Shown here piece after piece: positions 1 through 6,517 of a stretch of DNA of 64,000 nt (the first letter of the stretch is position 1; every line of letters starts with the position of its first letter). The DNA lies in assembly GCF_902498995.1 (NCBI RefSeq), contig NZ_CABVLY010000021.1:1-64000 (forward strand). Reading direction: 5' to 3'. The notes under the pieces are model-generated. The model had not been told where the DNA came from. It saw only the letters and a program-made list of their open reading frames with translations, and searched no databases. The translations under genes were made by a program, and so were the position numbers. Source of the DNA: Burkholderia anthina. Lineage in GTDB: Bacteria > Pseudomonadota > Gammaproteobacteria > Burkholderiales > Burkholderiaceae.

Positions 1-70
1 GCTGGCAGGATTCGAACCCACGACCCCTTGGTTCGTAGCCAAGTACTCTATCCAACTGAGCTACAGCCGC
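1..70 (-). tRNA. tRNA-Arg (ACG), cut by window edge
   Basis: On the minus strand this reads as the 5' 70 bases of a tRNA identical to the copy at 138-214. The D arm, anticodon arm and T arm are present; the 3' acceptor strand and CCA lie outside the window. The seven-base anticodon loop CTACGAA gives anticodon ACG, which reads CGN arginine codons after A34 deamination to inosine. It is the downstream member of a tandem pair on the minus strand. Confidence 0.93.
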
Positions 71-105
71 ACGCAAAACAAAAATACTACTGCATCGAAC
101 TGAAA

Positions 106-127
106 GGGCCTTCGGTTCGGAAGGCCC
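106..127. other. Perfect hairpin between the two tRNA-Arg copies
   Basis: GGGCCTTC (106-113) pairs perfectly with GAAGGCCC (120-127) around a six-base loop. It sits in the 67-base spacer between the tandem tRNAs. Read on the minus strand it is followed only by CTTTCAG, a poor U tract. It could be a weak terminator or a processing element of a tRNA-Arg dicistron. Confidence 0.5.
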
Positions 128-137
128 TCGAAAAAAG

Positions 138-214
138 TGGCGCGGCTGGCAGGATTCGAACCCACGACCCCTTGGTTCGTAGCCAAGTACTCTATCCAAC
201 TGAGCTACAGCCGC
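138..214 (-). tRNA. tRNA-Arg (ACG)
   Basis: Complete 77-base tRNA including an encoded CCA (138-140 on the complementary strand). The acceptor stem GCGGCTG/CAGCCGC pairs perfectly with discriminator G. The anticodon loop CTACGAA gives anticodon ACG (arginine). The T arm contains the GGTTCGAATCC consensus. A TATACT hexamer on the minus strand at 228-233 may be the -10 box of its promoter. A second identical copy follows downstream. Confidence 0.96.
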
Positions 215-344
215 ACGCAGAAGCGGAAGTATAGCAGGGTTGTATAAAAAGGGAAGCCTTATTCGCAAAATATGTCACCCGATCCCGCAGGGCCGCCTTC
301 GTGTACCCTTGAGACATCGGTCATCCATGTATTGAATCTGCATC

Positions 345-908
345 ATGAACAAGGCGTTTGTCAAAGAGTCGGACGGTGACGACGACGATCTCGACCCGGG
401 TCAGCCCGCGATTCCCGCGGGCGCGAAGAACTACATCACGCCGGCCGGTCACAAGCGGCTCAGGGACGAGCTGCTGAACCTCATCGACGTCGAGCGTCCC
501 GAGGTCGTGCGGCTCGTGTCATGGGCCGCGTCGAATGGCGACCGGTCGGAGAATGGCGACTACATCTACGGCAAGCGGCGGCTTCGCGAGATCGACCGCC
601 GCATCCGCTTCCTGACGAAGCGGCTCGATCTTGCCGAAGTCGTCGACGCGAGCCGGCAGGAGAGCGTCGACCAGGTGTTCTTCGGCGCGACCGTCGATTA
701 CGCGACGCCCGACGGCGAAGATCATACGATCACGATCGTCGGGATCGACGAGGTCGATCTCGATCGCGGTTGCGTCAGCTGGATTTCGCCGGTTGCGCGC
801 GCGCTCATCAAAGCGAAGATCGGCGACACCGTCACGCTGATGACGCCGGCGGGGCCGCAGCCGATCGACGTGCTCGATGTCCGCTATCCGGCGCGAAGCG
901 ACGCGTGA
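345..908 (+). CDS. greB: Transcription elongation factor GreB
   Basis: GreB enters the secondary channel of RNA polymerase and stimulates cleavage of backtracked RNA. The 187-residue protein has the N-terminal coiled-coil hairpin (about residues 30-105), with the conserved tip GDRSENGDY carrying the acidic pair that coordinates the catalytic metal, then the LREIDRRIRFLTKRL helix. The C-terminal FKBP-like domain follows (about 110-180, with the VSWISPVARAL motif). It is longer than the usual roughly 158-170 residues because of an acidic N-terminal extension with a run of four Asp. The ATG has no strong Shine-Dalgarno. It is divergent from the tRNA-Arg pair and convergent with the porin gene. 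Confidence 0.95.
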   Translation: MNKAFVKESDGDDDDLDPGQPAIPAGAKNYITPAGHKRLRDELLNLIDVERPEVVRLVSWAASNGDRSENGDYIYGKRRLREIDRRIRFLTKRLDLAEVVDASRQESVDQVFFGATVDYATPDGEDHTITIVGIDEVDLDRGCVSWISPVARALIKAKIGDTVTLMTPAGPQPIDVLDVRYPARSDA

Positions 909-954
909 GCGTTTGGCCGGCCTAACGGCGCTGCCGCACCGCGCCGCCGAAACG

Positions 955-978
955 AAAAGCGCCCCGGGCGGGGCGCTT
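955..978 (-). terminator. Rho-independent terminator of the porin gene
   Basis: AAGCGCCCC (957-965) pairs perfectly with GGGGCGCTT (970-978) around a four-base loop. On the minus strand the stem runs into TTTTCGTTTC. It lies 38 bases beyond the porin stop codon. It may also catch greB transcripts arriving from the other side, although the U tract is on the porin side. Confidence 0.8.
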
Positions 979-1016
979 CGTCATGGCGGTCCGGGCCGAA
1001 CGGTTGCGACGATTGC

Positions 1017-2159
1017 TTAGAAGCGGTGGCGCATGCCGGCCGTGACGGCGATCTGCTTGTTGGTCGACGATGCGGTGCCGAGCCCGTTGATGTTCGCGCC
1101 GATCGCGAGGCCGTCCGCATTCACCCGCTGGTATTCGCCCTGCAGATACAGGTCGGTGCGCTTCGACAGCGCGTAGTCGGCCTGCAGGTTGAACTGGTGC
1201 CAGCTCGGCGTCTGGCCGTCGAGGCGGCTGTCGGTGTACGTGTACGAGCCTGCCAGCGAGAACGCCGGTGTCAGCGCGTAGCGGCCGTTGATTTCGTAGT
1301 TGTTGAAGCGCGTGCCGCCGGCGAGCGGGATACCGTTCGACACGCCGGATTGTCCGGCGCTGATGCCGGACGAATCGGTCAGGCGCGTCTGCGTGAACAC
1401 GAATCCGGCCGTCGCGGGCCCGAACGTGTAATTGAGGCCCGCGCCCCACGTGCGCTGACGGCTGGCGGCGAACGTCCAGTCGCCGGCCACCGCGCCGGGA
1501 TCGCTGGTCGCGAGCGCCAGCGAGTTGATGTTGTTGTTCAGCTGCATGTACGCGGCCGCGACGTTGAAGCCCATGAAGCTGTACGACGCGCCGACGCTGT
1601 ACGCCCGGTTGTTCGAGAAGTCGCTCGAGTTCGAGAAGCCGTACAGCGCGCCGAACTTCAGGCCGCCGTAGTTCGCGCTCTGGTACTTGACCGCGTTGTT
1701 GATCCGGAACGAGTTGTTCAGGTTGTCGTTGTCGAACGGATGCGCGAACTGCGTGCCGCCGTACTGGGTGCCGGTCAGCGACAATGGGCCGAGGAAGTCG
1801 ACGACGCTGTCGTACTGGCGACCGAGCGTGAGCGAGCCGTAGCTGTCATGCGCCAGGCCGACGAACGCCTGGCGGCCGAACTCGCGGCCGTTCTGCTTGA
1901 GGGTGCCGTTGTTGATGCCGAAGCCGTTTTCCAGCGTGAAGATCGCTTTCAGGCCGCCGCCGAGATCCTCGGTGCCGCGCAGGCCCCAGCGGCTGCCGTT
2001 GATCGAGCCGCTCGTCTCCTGCCACGCACTGTGACCGCCCTGGTTGTTCGTATAGGTGATGCCTGCATCGATCAGGCCGTACAGCGTGACGCTGCTTTGC
2101 GCATGCGCGGCGGTGGTGCACACGCCCGCCAATGCTGTGACGATCAGGGTCTTCTTCAT
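1017..2159 (-). CDS. Outer-membrane porin, Burkholderia OmpC-like type
   Basis: General diffusion porin forming a 16-stranded trimeric beta-barrel in the outer membrane. The 380-residue precursor has a signal peptide (MKKTLIVTALAGVCTTAAHA, cut before QSSVTLYG). The mature N-terminus SSVTLYGLIDAGI is typical of betaproteobacterial porins, and the chain ends in a C-terminal Phe (GMRHRF), the Bam signal. I chose the ATG at 2159 over an upstream in-frame ATG at 2402 because it carries GGAG at good spacing and begins the signal peptide. A terminator lies just downstream. The substrate cannot be read from sequence. Confidence 0.93.
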   Translation of the reverse strand: MKKTLIVTALAGVCTTAAHAQSSVTLYGLIDAGITYTNNQGGHSAWQETSGSINGSRWGLRGTEDLGGGLKAIFTLENGFGINNGTLKQNGREFGRQAFVGLAHDSYGSLTLGRQYDSVVDFLGPLSLTGTQYGGTQFAHPFDNDNLNNSFRINNAVKYQSANYGGLKFGALYGFSNSSDFSNNRAYSVGASYSFMGFNVAAAYMQLNNNINSLALATSDPGAVAGDWTFAASRQRTWGAGLNYTFGPATAGFVFTQTRLTDSSGISAGQSGVSNGIPLAGGTRFNNYEINGRYALTPAFSLAGSYTYTDSRLDGQTPSWHQFNLQADYALSKRTDLYLQGEYQRVNADGLAIGANINGLGTASSTNKQIAVTAGMRHRF

Positions 2160-2555
2160 GATCTGTCTCCAAACAGGATGATGTCGATCGAGCCTGCTGC
2201 GGGCATTGGCGGCGGCACGGTCCGGCGATGCCGGATGCGCGGGGGCGGCTGCCCTTGTCGGATATCCATTTGCAGTGTACGGATCGCGCGGAACGCAGAC
2301 GAAAACTGCTTCGGGAAATACTGTATTTTGAATCACGCAAGAATCGGCGGGAATGCCGAAAGCCATGCTGGTCAAGGCTTTGTGGCAACGCAGCAAGAAC
2401 AACTGGCGATCAGGAGTCCGGAGTGTGCGTTGCGCGATCGCGACAAGCGATCACGACCGGGCGCAACCGGCGCTGGCCCGATTATTGACACATCGGCAAT
2501 AGAGGTTTGTGCGAGCCATGGATAATGAAAGGATGTTCTCTCGCTATACTGCGAT
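2160..2555. other. Porin upstream region, no gene seen
   Basis: About 400 bases separate the porin start from the candidate sRNA. Composition is lower in G+C than the flanking genes towards 2280-2555, as expected for regulatory DNA. A TTGACA occurs on the plus strand at 2485-2490, but no -10 box lies at proper spacing. Reading frames here lack start signals and are not convincing. Confidence 0.5.
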
Positions 2556-2641
2556 CTCTGCTTTCCGAAGCAGACTTTTTCGTTGACGGAAAAGATCTCC
2601 AAACCTTTGTCGGCGCGACTTCCCAGTCGCGCTTTTTTTTT
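2556..2641 (+). ncRNA. Candidate two-hairpin small RNA
   Basis: The segment holds a perfect hairpin TCTGCTT-TCCG-AAGCAGA (2556-2573) followed by CTTTTT, about 38 unpaired bases, and a second hairpin with a nine-U tail (2613-2641), a strong terminator. No gene on the plus strand precedes the terminator, so it must end some untranslated transcript. A TATACT at 2545-2550 could be the -10 box, without a good -35. Stem, single-stranded linker and terminator resemble many Hfq-type sRNAs. It lies divergent from the porin gene. I do not recognise the family and its 5' end is uncertain. Confidence 0.45.
2613..2641 (+). terminator. Strong Rho-independent terminator, orphan
   Basis: GCGCGACT (2613-2620) pairs with AGTCGCGC (2625-2632) around TCCC, followed by nine T residues. 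It is oriented on the plus strand with no upstream plus-strand coding gene after greB. It is the main reason to propose the sRNA. Read from the other side it has no U tract for the 2660-2926 gene. Confidence 0.85.
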
Positions 2642-2659
2642 GCCCCGCCGTTCCGATCG

Positions 2660-2926
2660 CTACTGCGCGTATGAGCGCCGCTTGCGCTTGGCGGTCGGCT
2701 CCGTATCGTCGGCGTCGGCTTGCAGCGGCGTGTACGTCCAGTCTTCCATCACGTAGTGGCGCGCATCCAGTGGCGACGCAAGCAGGTTCTGCCAGTGGTC
2801 GCCATGCCAGGTCGGGTCGAACTCGGTGTCGCACGGCGCTTCACGTGCGGACTCGGCCAGGGCGCGGGACTTGCGGCGTACGCGCCCGAGCCGGCTCGCG
2901 AAGCGCTTGATTCCGTCCAGCCACAT
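2660..2926 (-). CDS. Hypothetical protein, 88 aa
   Basis: Small soluble protein of unknown function. The N-terminal third is basic (MWLDGIKRFASRLG then RRKSR), the middle is acidic and aromatic (FDPTWHGDHW), and the C-terminus is again basic (KRKRRSYAQ). It has no signal peptide, membrane segment or cysteine motif. The ATG at 2926 has GGAGG about ten bases upstream, so it is preferred over the in-frame ATG at 2983. Codon third positions are strongly G/C, supporting a real gene. It lies between the orphan terminator and the cold-shock promoter and seems monocistronic. Confidence 0.6.
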   Translation of the reverse strand: MWLDGIKRFASRLGRVRRKSRALAESAREAPCDTEFDPTWHGDHWQNLLASPLDARHYVMEDWTYTPLQADADDTEPTAKRKRRSYAQ

Positions 2927-3172
2927 GACCGTCTCCCTCCGTCGGCATTGCATGAGGATCGCAACGTCCCCCGTTTTCCGCAACCCGGAAAAAACCCGAG
3001 GATTTTACCGAGTCGATTTGTCCCCGGTAGGTTTTGCGCGCCGTTGATTATCTGCGATCCGATCCCGGTAACATTGACAGGTTTTTGATGCGAATCAATT
3101 AATAAAAGGCGGCGGTGTGCCGATTCCAGTGGCATTGATGTTTTTTTGATAAAGCAGTCGCTAAAAATTTTC

Positions 3173-3201
3173 TTGACGCACCCGGATTTTCCAATTTATA
3201 A
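3173..3201 (+). promoter_or_regulatory. Sigma-70 promoter of the cold-shock gene
   Basis: TTGACG (3173-3178), a 17-base spacer and TTATAA (3196-3201) form a near-consensus sigma-70 promoter. Transcription would start near 3208, giving a 5' untranslated leader of about 110 bases. Long leaders are typical of cspA-type mRNAs and are used for temperature-dependent folding. The stretch from 2927 to this promoter holds no gene. Confidence 0.75.
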
Positions 3202-3319
3202 AGTCAGCACTCCGTCCCTGTGTGGAGCGCTGGTGGGGGTATCGGCGCGATGTCGCGGGATTACGGGAGGCGGCTATAAACGGTAGCTTTTTTGATCTAA
3301 ACGAGTGGGGAACGAAGGT

Positions 3320-3523
3320 ATGGATACCGGTATCGTAAAATGGTTTAACGATGCTAAAGGTTTCGGTTTTATTACGTCCGACAATGGCGGCGAAGATTTG
3401 TTTGCACACTTCTCCGAAATCCGGATGGAAGGTTTCAAAACGCTGAAGGAAAACCAACGTGTTTCCTTTGACGTGAAAGTCGGGCCGAAAGGCAAGCAGG
3501 CAGCGAATATCCAGGCGGTCTGA
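3320..3523 (+). CDS. Cold-shock protein, CspA family
   Basis: A 67-residue single cold-shock domain that binds single-stranded RNA or DNA and melts secondary structure. RNP1 (KGFGFI) and RNP2 (DLFAHF) are both present, as are the N-terminal GIVKWFN strand and the C-terminal GPKGKQAANI strand. Length and start (MDTGIVKWF) match the family. An upstream in-frame start at 3305 would add five residues absent from relatives. It has its own promoter, a long leader and a strong terminator, so it is monocistronic. Its codons are less G/C-biased than its neighbours, common for highly expressed csp genes. Confidence 0.95.
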   Translation: MDTGIVKWFNDAKGFGFITSDNGGEDLFAHFSEIRMEGFKTLKENQRVSFDVKVGPKGKQAANIQAV

Positions 3524-3550
3524 CGCGCCACGCAGTGCCGATCACGTCCG

Positions 3551-3575
3551 GCCCCCGCTTAGGCGGGGGCTTTTT
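3551..3575 (+). terminator. Terminator of the cold-shock gene
   Basis: GCCCCCGC (3551-3558) pairs perfectly with GCGGGGGC (3563-3570) around TTAG and is followed by TTTTTGCTTTT. It lies 28 bases after the csp stop codon. Confidence 0.92.
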
Positions 3576-3680
3576 GCTTTTATGGGGAAGAATCCTGTCG
3601 GCCGGCCGATTCCGCTTCGGGCTGGTCGTGAGCACGCATGCCGGTGCATACTCACGGAAGCATCGTTTCCCTGTCTTTTC

Positions 3681-4808
3681 ATGTCCGATTCCCGTCCGTC
3701 CGATCCCGCCAGCGAACAGCCGCTCGTCTTCGTCGATCTTGAAACCACCGGTGGCTCGTTCGCCGAGCACCGCATCACCGAAATCGGCGTGGTCGAAATC
3801 GGGCCGCTCGGCGTATCGACGTGGACGACCCTCGTCAATCCGGGGCAGTCGATTCCGCCGTTCATCCAGCAACTGACGGGCATTTCGGACGAGATGGTGC
3901 GTGATGCGCCGTCGTTCGCCTCGCTCGCCTCCGCGCTGTTCGAGCGGCTCGACGGCAAGCTGTTCGTCGCGCACAACGCGAGCTTCGATCGCGGCTTCCT
4001 GCGTGTCGAATTCGAGCGTGCGGGCATTGCGTTCAATCCCGACGTACTGTGCACGGTGCGGCTGTCGCGCGCGCTGTTTCCGCGCGAGTCCCGGCATGGG
4101 CTCGATGCGCTGATCGAACGGCACGGCCTCGTTCCTGCCGCGCGACACCGGGCGCTCGCCGACGCCGATCTCCTGTGGCAGTTCTGGCGGCAGTTGCACG
4201 AGATCGTGCCGCTCGAGCGTCTGCGCGACCAGATCGCGCGCACGACACGCCACTTTCGCCTTGGCGGCGACCTGACCGAGGCGTGGCTCGATACCGCGCC
4301 GGCCGGATGCGGCGCGTACGCATTGTTCGGGGAGGGCGATGTGGCGCTTTACGTCGGCCGCAGCGTGCGCGTGCGCCAGCGCTTGCGTGCGCTGCTCACG
4401 GGCGAGCGGCGGTCGTCGAAGGAAATGCGGCTGGCGCAGCAGGTGCGCCGTGTCGAGTGGCGCGAGACCGGCAACGAGCTGGGCGCGATGCTCGCCGAAG
4501 CGCAGTGGATCGCACGGCTGCGGCCGTCGTACAACCGTCGGCCCGCAGCCGACGCCGGCCGGGCAGGCAACGCACCCTGGCCGTTCGACGGCCCGGTGGC
4601 ATTCGAAGCGAGCGGCGAGCGCCGCTTCTTTCACGTGATAGATGGCTGGCGCTACCTCGGCGTGGCCGAATCGCTCGATGCGGCCCTGCAGCTCGTGGTC
4701 GACGGCGCGGATGGCCCGTTCGAGCCCCATACCCATCGTCTGCTGCAGACCCAGCTCGCGCGCGGCCTGCAACTGATTCCACTCGCGACGCTCGCGCCCG
4801 CCGACTGA
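3681..4808 (+). CDS. DEDDh exonuclease fused to GIY-YIG nuclease domain
   Basis: 375 residues with two nuclease modules. Residues about 15-180 form a DnaQ-type 3'-5' exonuclease: FVDLETTG supplies the first Asp/Glu, HNASFDRGFL the second motif and HRALADADLL the His/Asp motif. Residues about 210-290 resemble the GIY-YIG domain of UvrC and Cho, with GAYALFGEGDVALYVGRSVR. Such fusions are usually annotated as DNA polymerase III epsilon-like/excinuclease Cho proteins and are thought to act in DNA repair; that role is inferred from domains only. I chose MSDSRPSD at 3681 because the upstream 33 codons read through the csp terminator. No neighbour suggests an operon. Confidence 0.85.
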   Translation: MSDSRPSDPASEQPLVFVDLETTGGSFAEHRITEIGVVEIGPLGVSTWTTLVNPGQSIPPFIQQLTGISDEMVRDAPSFASLASALFERLDGKLFVAHNASFDRGFLRVEFERAGIAFNPDVLCTVRLSRALFPRESRHGLDALIERHGLVPAARHRALADADLLWQFWRQLHEIVPLERLRDQIARTTRHFRLGGDLTEAWLDTAPAGCGAYALFGEGDVALYVGRSVRVRQRLRALLTGERRSSKEMRLAQQVRRVEWRETGNELGAMLAEAQWIARLRPSYNRRPAADAGRAGNAPWPFDGPVAFEASGERRFFHVIDGWRYLGVAESLDAALQLVVDGADGPFEPHTHRLLQTQLARGLQLIPLATLAPAD

Positions 4809-4842
4809 GCGCCGCGTGTTGCGGCGCCGTGGCCGGGCGTCG

Positions 4843-5436
4843 TCAGCCGATCGCGCTGGCGCCGCCGCCGGCGCATACGTGCGACAGCGCGGTGCCGAGC
4901 GCCTGAGTTTGGGTCGAGTCGTAGCGGGTGAGCGTTTTCCAGTTCGCGATGCTGCGCGCGAGCCGTGCCTGGCAATTGGGTGCGTCGCGCAGCGGTGCGA
5001 CCTGTGCGAGGCCCGCGAGCATCTTCTGCGTCAGCTGGTCGAGCGCCGGCCGCGTGCTGGTCGCGAGGTCGGGCGGCGCGCCTTCGGGCGGTCGCGTCGC
5101 GCGCCACGTTGCGAACAGCGCGTCCTGCACTTCCTTGCTCGCGGCGATCTGGTCCTCGAAGAACGTCCGTGCGAACGCCGGATCCACGCCGCTCTGTCCC
5201 GCACGCTTTTCCACCGACGACAGCAATGCCGCTTCGCGCGGCCGATCCTCGATCGCCTTGTGATTCGCCCATTTCCATCGCGCGACGGGCTCGGCGAGCG
5301 TGAGCCGCTGCGATGCGAGTGCGACGAGGTTGGTGAGTGCGGTGTCGTCGCCGTCCGCATGGGCAACGTGCGGGGACGAGAAGAGGGCGACGCCGAGCGC
5401 GGCGACAGCGAGGCTGGCACGAATGGCTTGCTTCAT
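4843..5436 (-). CDS. Periplasmic chorismate mutase, AroQ gamma class
   Basis: Predicted to convert chorismate to prephenate outside the cytoplasm. The 197-residue precursor starts with a signal peptide (MKQAIRASLAVAALGVALFS then HVAHA before DGDD). The all-helical body has the AroQ signature residues: an Arg/Lys-rich first helix (VARWKWANHKAIEDRPREA), the long second helix (FFEDQIAASKEVQDALFATW) and a C-terminal helix (RLARSIANWKTLTRYDS). One Cys pair (NCQARL and HVCAGG) could form the disulfide known in secreted chorismate mutases. A cytoplasmic AroQ domain is encoded separately in pheA (50871-51953), so this is a second enzyme. Its physiological role is unknown. Confidence 0.88.
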   Translation of the reverse strand: MKQAIRASLAVAALGVALFSSPHVAHADGDDTALTNLVALASQRLTLAEPVARWKWANHKAIEDRPREAALLSSVEKRAGQSGVDPAFARTFFEDQIAASKEVQDALFATWRATRPPEGAPPDLATSTRPALDQLTQKMLAGLAQVAPLRDAPNCQARLARSIANWKTLTRYDSTQTQALGTALSHVCAGGGASAIG

Positions 5437-5527
5437 CGGAACGATCGGGAGAGCCGGGAAGGCCCGAGGCGTAAAACGAGAAGGATAGACGAAGACAGTC
5501 GCGCGGCGGAGCGTCGCGACAGAAGAA

Positions 5528-5656
5528 TCAGCGGGCGAGCTGATCCGGCACCGTCAGGTCGTTGCAACCCGGGTGCGAGGTGATCTGCGCCGAAAACGCA
5601 GCGATGAACCGCACGATATCGATCGACACGTGGCGGTTACAGAACGGAACGTAGGT
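5528..5656 (-). pseudogene. 42-codon reading frame continuing past a UGA
   Basis: Directly after the UGA that ends the 48-residue frame at 5657-5803, the same frame stays open for 42 codons to TGA at 5528-5530. About 36 of the 42 codons end in G or C, as expected for translated DNA here. The peptide has two cysteines (PFCNRH and HPGCND) and no start codon with a ribosome binding site. It may be the tail of a gene broken by a stop mutation, a readthrough extension, or chance. I do not recognise it. Confidence 0.3.
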
Positions 5657-5803
5657 TCACTTCGGCGAGTACAGCTTGTGCTGCTCGTCGAAGAATGCCC
5701 GGACGTGCTCGGGCAATTCAGCGAGGAATTCCACGCCGACGGGTTCCGGATCCGGGCTCATCACTTGCTCGGGCGGGGGCATGCGAGTTGGTCTTTCGTC
5801 CAT
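5657..5803 (-). CDS. Small hypothetical protein, 48 aa, possibly Fur-regulated
   Basis: A 48-residue frame beginning MDERPTRMPPPEQ and ending FFDEQHKLYSPK. It is Pro- and Glu-rich at the start with an amphipathic second half (VEFLAELPEHVRAFF). GGAG lies eight bases before the ATG at 5803, an excellent ribosome binding site. A second ATG two codons upstream is too close to it. A Fur-like operator overlaps its likely -10 box (5822-5840), suggesting expression under iron limitation. It is divergent from the copper-type operon at 6001. It has no signal peptide or membrane segment. Function unknown. Confidence 0.5.
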   Translation of the reverse strand: MDERPTRMPPPEQVMSPDPEPVGVEFLAELPEHVRAFFDEQHKLYSPK

Positions 5804-5821
5804 GGTCATTTCTCCAGCAGG

Positions 5822-5840
5822 TTCAATGATTATCAACCTC
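5822..5840 (-). promoter_or_regulatory. Fur-box-like operator over a GATAAT -10 box
   Basis: On the minus strand the 19 bases match 13 of 19 positions of the classical Fur consensus, including an unbroken core TGATAATCATT. The GATAAT inside it (5829-5834) would serve as a -10 box for the small gene at 5657-5803, whose ribosome binding site is 7-10 bases further on. Overlap of operator and -10 box is the usual geometry for Fur repression. No good -35 is visible. Confidence 0.4.
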
Positions 5841-5966
5841 GGCCTTGGATTTGTGCCAGTGGCGAATCGTTAGATTTTGTCTCTGTTGTATTAACGGCAC
5901 ATGCGCTGCTGCACGCCGTGCAATGCCGACTATTGCACGCGGCAGAATCGGCAACAATCGGCCGCT

Positions 5967-5975
5967 TGTTATACT
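5967..5975 (+). promoter_or_regulatory. Extended -10 promoter of the cruR-type operon
   Basis: TGTTATACT is an extended -10 element (TG-n-TATACT) 25 bases before the start codon of the DUF2946 gene. No -35 hexamer fits at 16-18 bases, which is acceptable for extended -10 promoters. It would give an mRNA leader of roughly 20 bases, so regulation would fall on translation of the first gene rather than on a long leader RNA. Confidence 0.5.
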
Positions 5976-6000
5976 TGCACGCACTTTTTCCTGGACCGCG

Positions 6001-6390
6001 ATGAAACGAACGACGCGATGGATCGGCCTCGTATGGCTGGCGCTGGTACTGAACGTACTGTCGCCCGTCGTCGGCTACGCGCGTCTCGCGTCGAGCGGTT
6101 CCGGCGAGCTCACGCTCGACCTGTGCAGTGCGACCGGCGCCCGCCAGGTCGTGCTGGCCCAGTCCGGCAGCGATCAGGACACGTCGTCGCTCGATCATGC
6201 CGGCGTGCCGCACTGCGTGTACTGCCCCGGCTTCGCGGCGAACGTCGCGCTCGGCACGAGTTTGCCCGTGCTGCCGGGCTTCGTGCGCGCGTTCGCCTAC
6301 CGGGCGGCCGCGCCGGCCGTCCCCGACTTCCCGCGCAAGGGCATGCGTCTCGCGCAGCCGCGCGGCCCGCCTGAAAACGTCCCGATCTGA
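6001..6390 (+). CDS. cruR: CruR-type copper-sensing leader protein (DUF2946)
   Basis: 129 residues with an N-terminal hydrophobic export segment (residues 6-25), Cys42, a metal-binding CxxC (C72-V-Y-C75, preceded by H66 and H71), and a C-terminal RGPP at 121-124. In Bordetella pertussis the DUF2946 protein CruR heads a TonB-receptor operon. The nascent chain stalls on a C-terminal RAPP motif; copper binding to its CxxC relieves the stall and triggers Rho-dependent termination before the next gene. This gene has the same position, CxxC and a near-identical arrest motif (RGPP), so I infer the same copper-off role. It heads the operon running to 10598. The start is weakly marked. The regulatory mechanism here is inferred, not shown. 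Confidence 0.75.
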   Translation: MKRTTRWIGLVWLALVLNVLSPVVGYARLASSGSGELTLDLCSATGARQVVLAQSGSDQDTSSLDHAGVPHCVYCPGFAANVALGTSLPVLPGFVRAFAYRAAAPAVPDFPRKGMRLAQPRGPPENVPI

Positions 6391-6401
6391 TTGATATCGT
6401 C

Positions 6402-6422
6402 CGCGCGCCCTAGTGGCGCGCG
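6402..6422 (+). promoter_or_regulatory. Intergenic hairpin after the cruR-type gene
   Basis: CGCGCGCC (6402-6409) pairs perfectly with GGCGCGCG (6415-6422) around CTAGT, starting 11 bases after the cruR-type stop codon. There is no U tract, so it is not an intrinsic terminator. It lies in the 127-base gap before the receptor gene, where copper-dependent Rho termination would be expected, and could pause polymerase or protect an mRNA end. Confidence 0.5.
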
Positions 6423-6517
6423 TGCCGCACGCGGCCCGATCCGCGCGCCGCGCCGTCCGTGCGCGGGGCGTCGACTCGCGTCCGGCGGCGCCCGGTCACG
6501 TTTTCAGGAATTCATCC

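Noticed and set aside
1026..2525. 499-codon plus-strand frame across the porin gene
   Set aside because: It is antisense to the porin, Arg/Val/Glu-rich without any domain, and has no ribosome binding site. High G+C opens antisense frames throughout the window.
2485..2526. TTGACA and GATAAT as an sRNA promoter
   Set aside because: The spacing is about 30 bases, too long for sigma-70. The real sRNA promoter remains unresolved.
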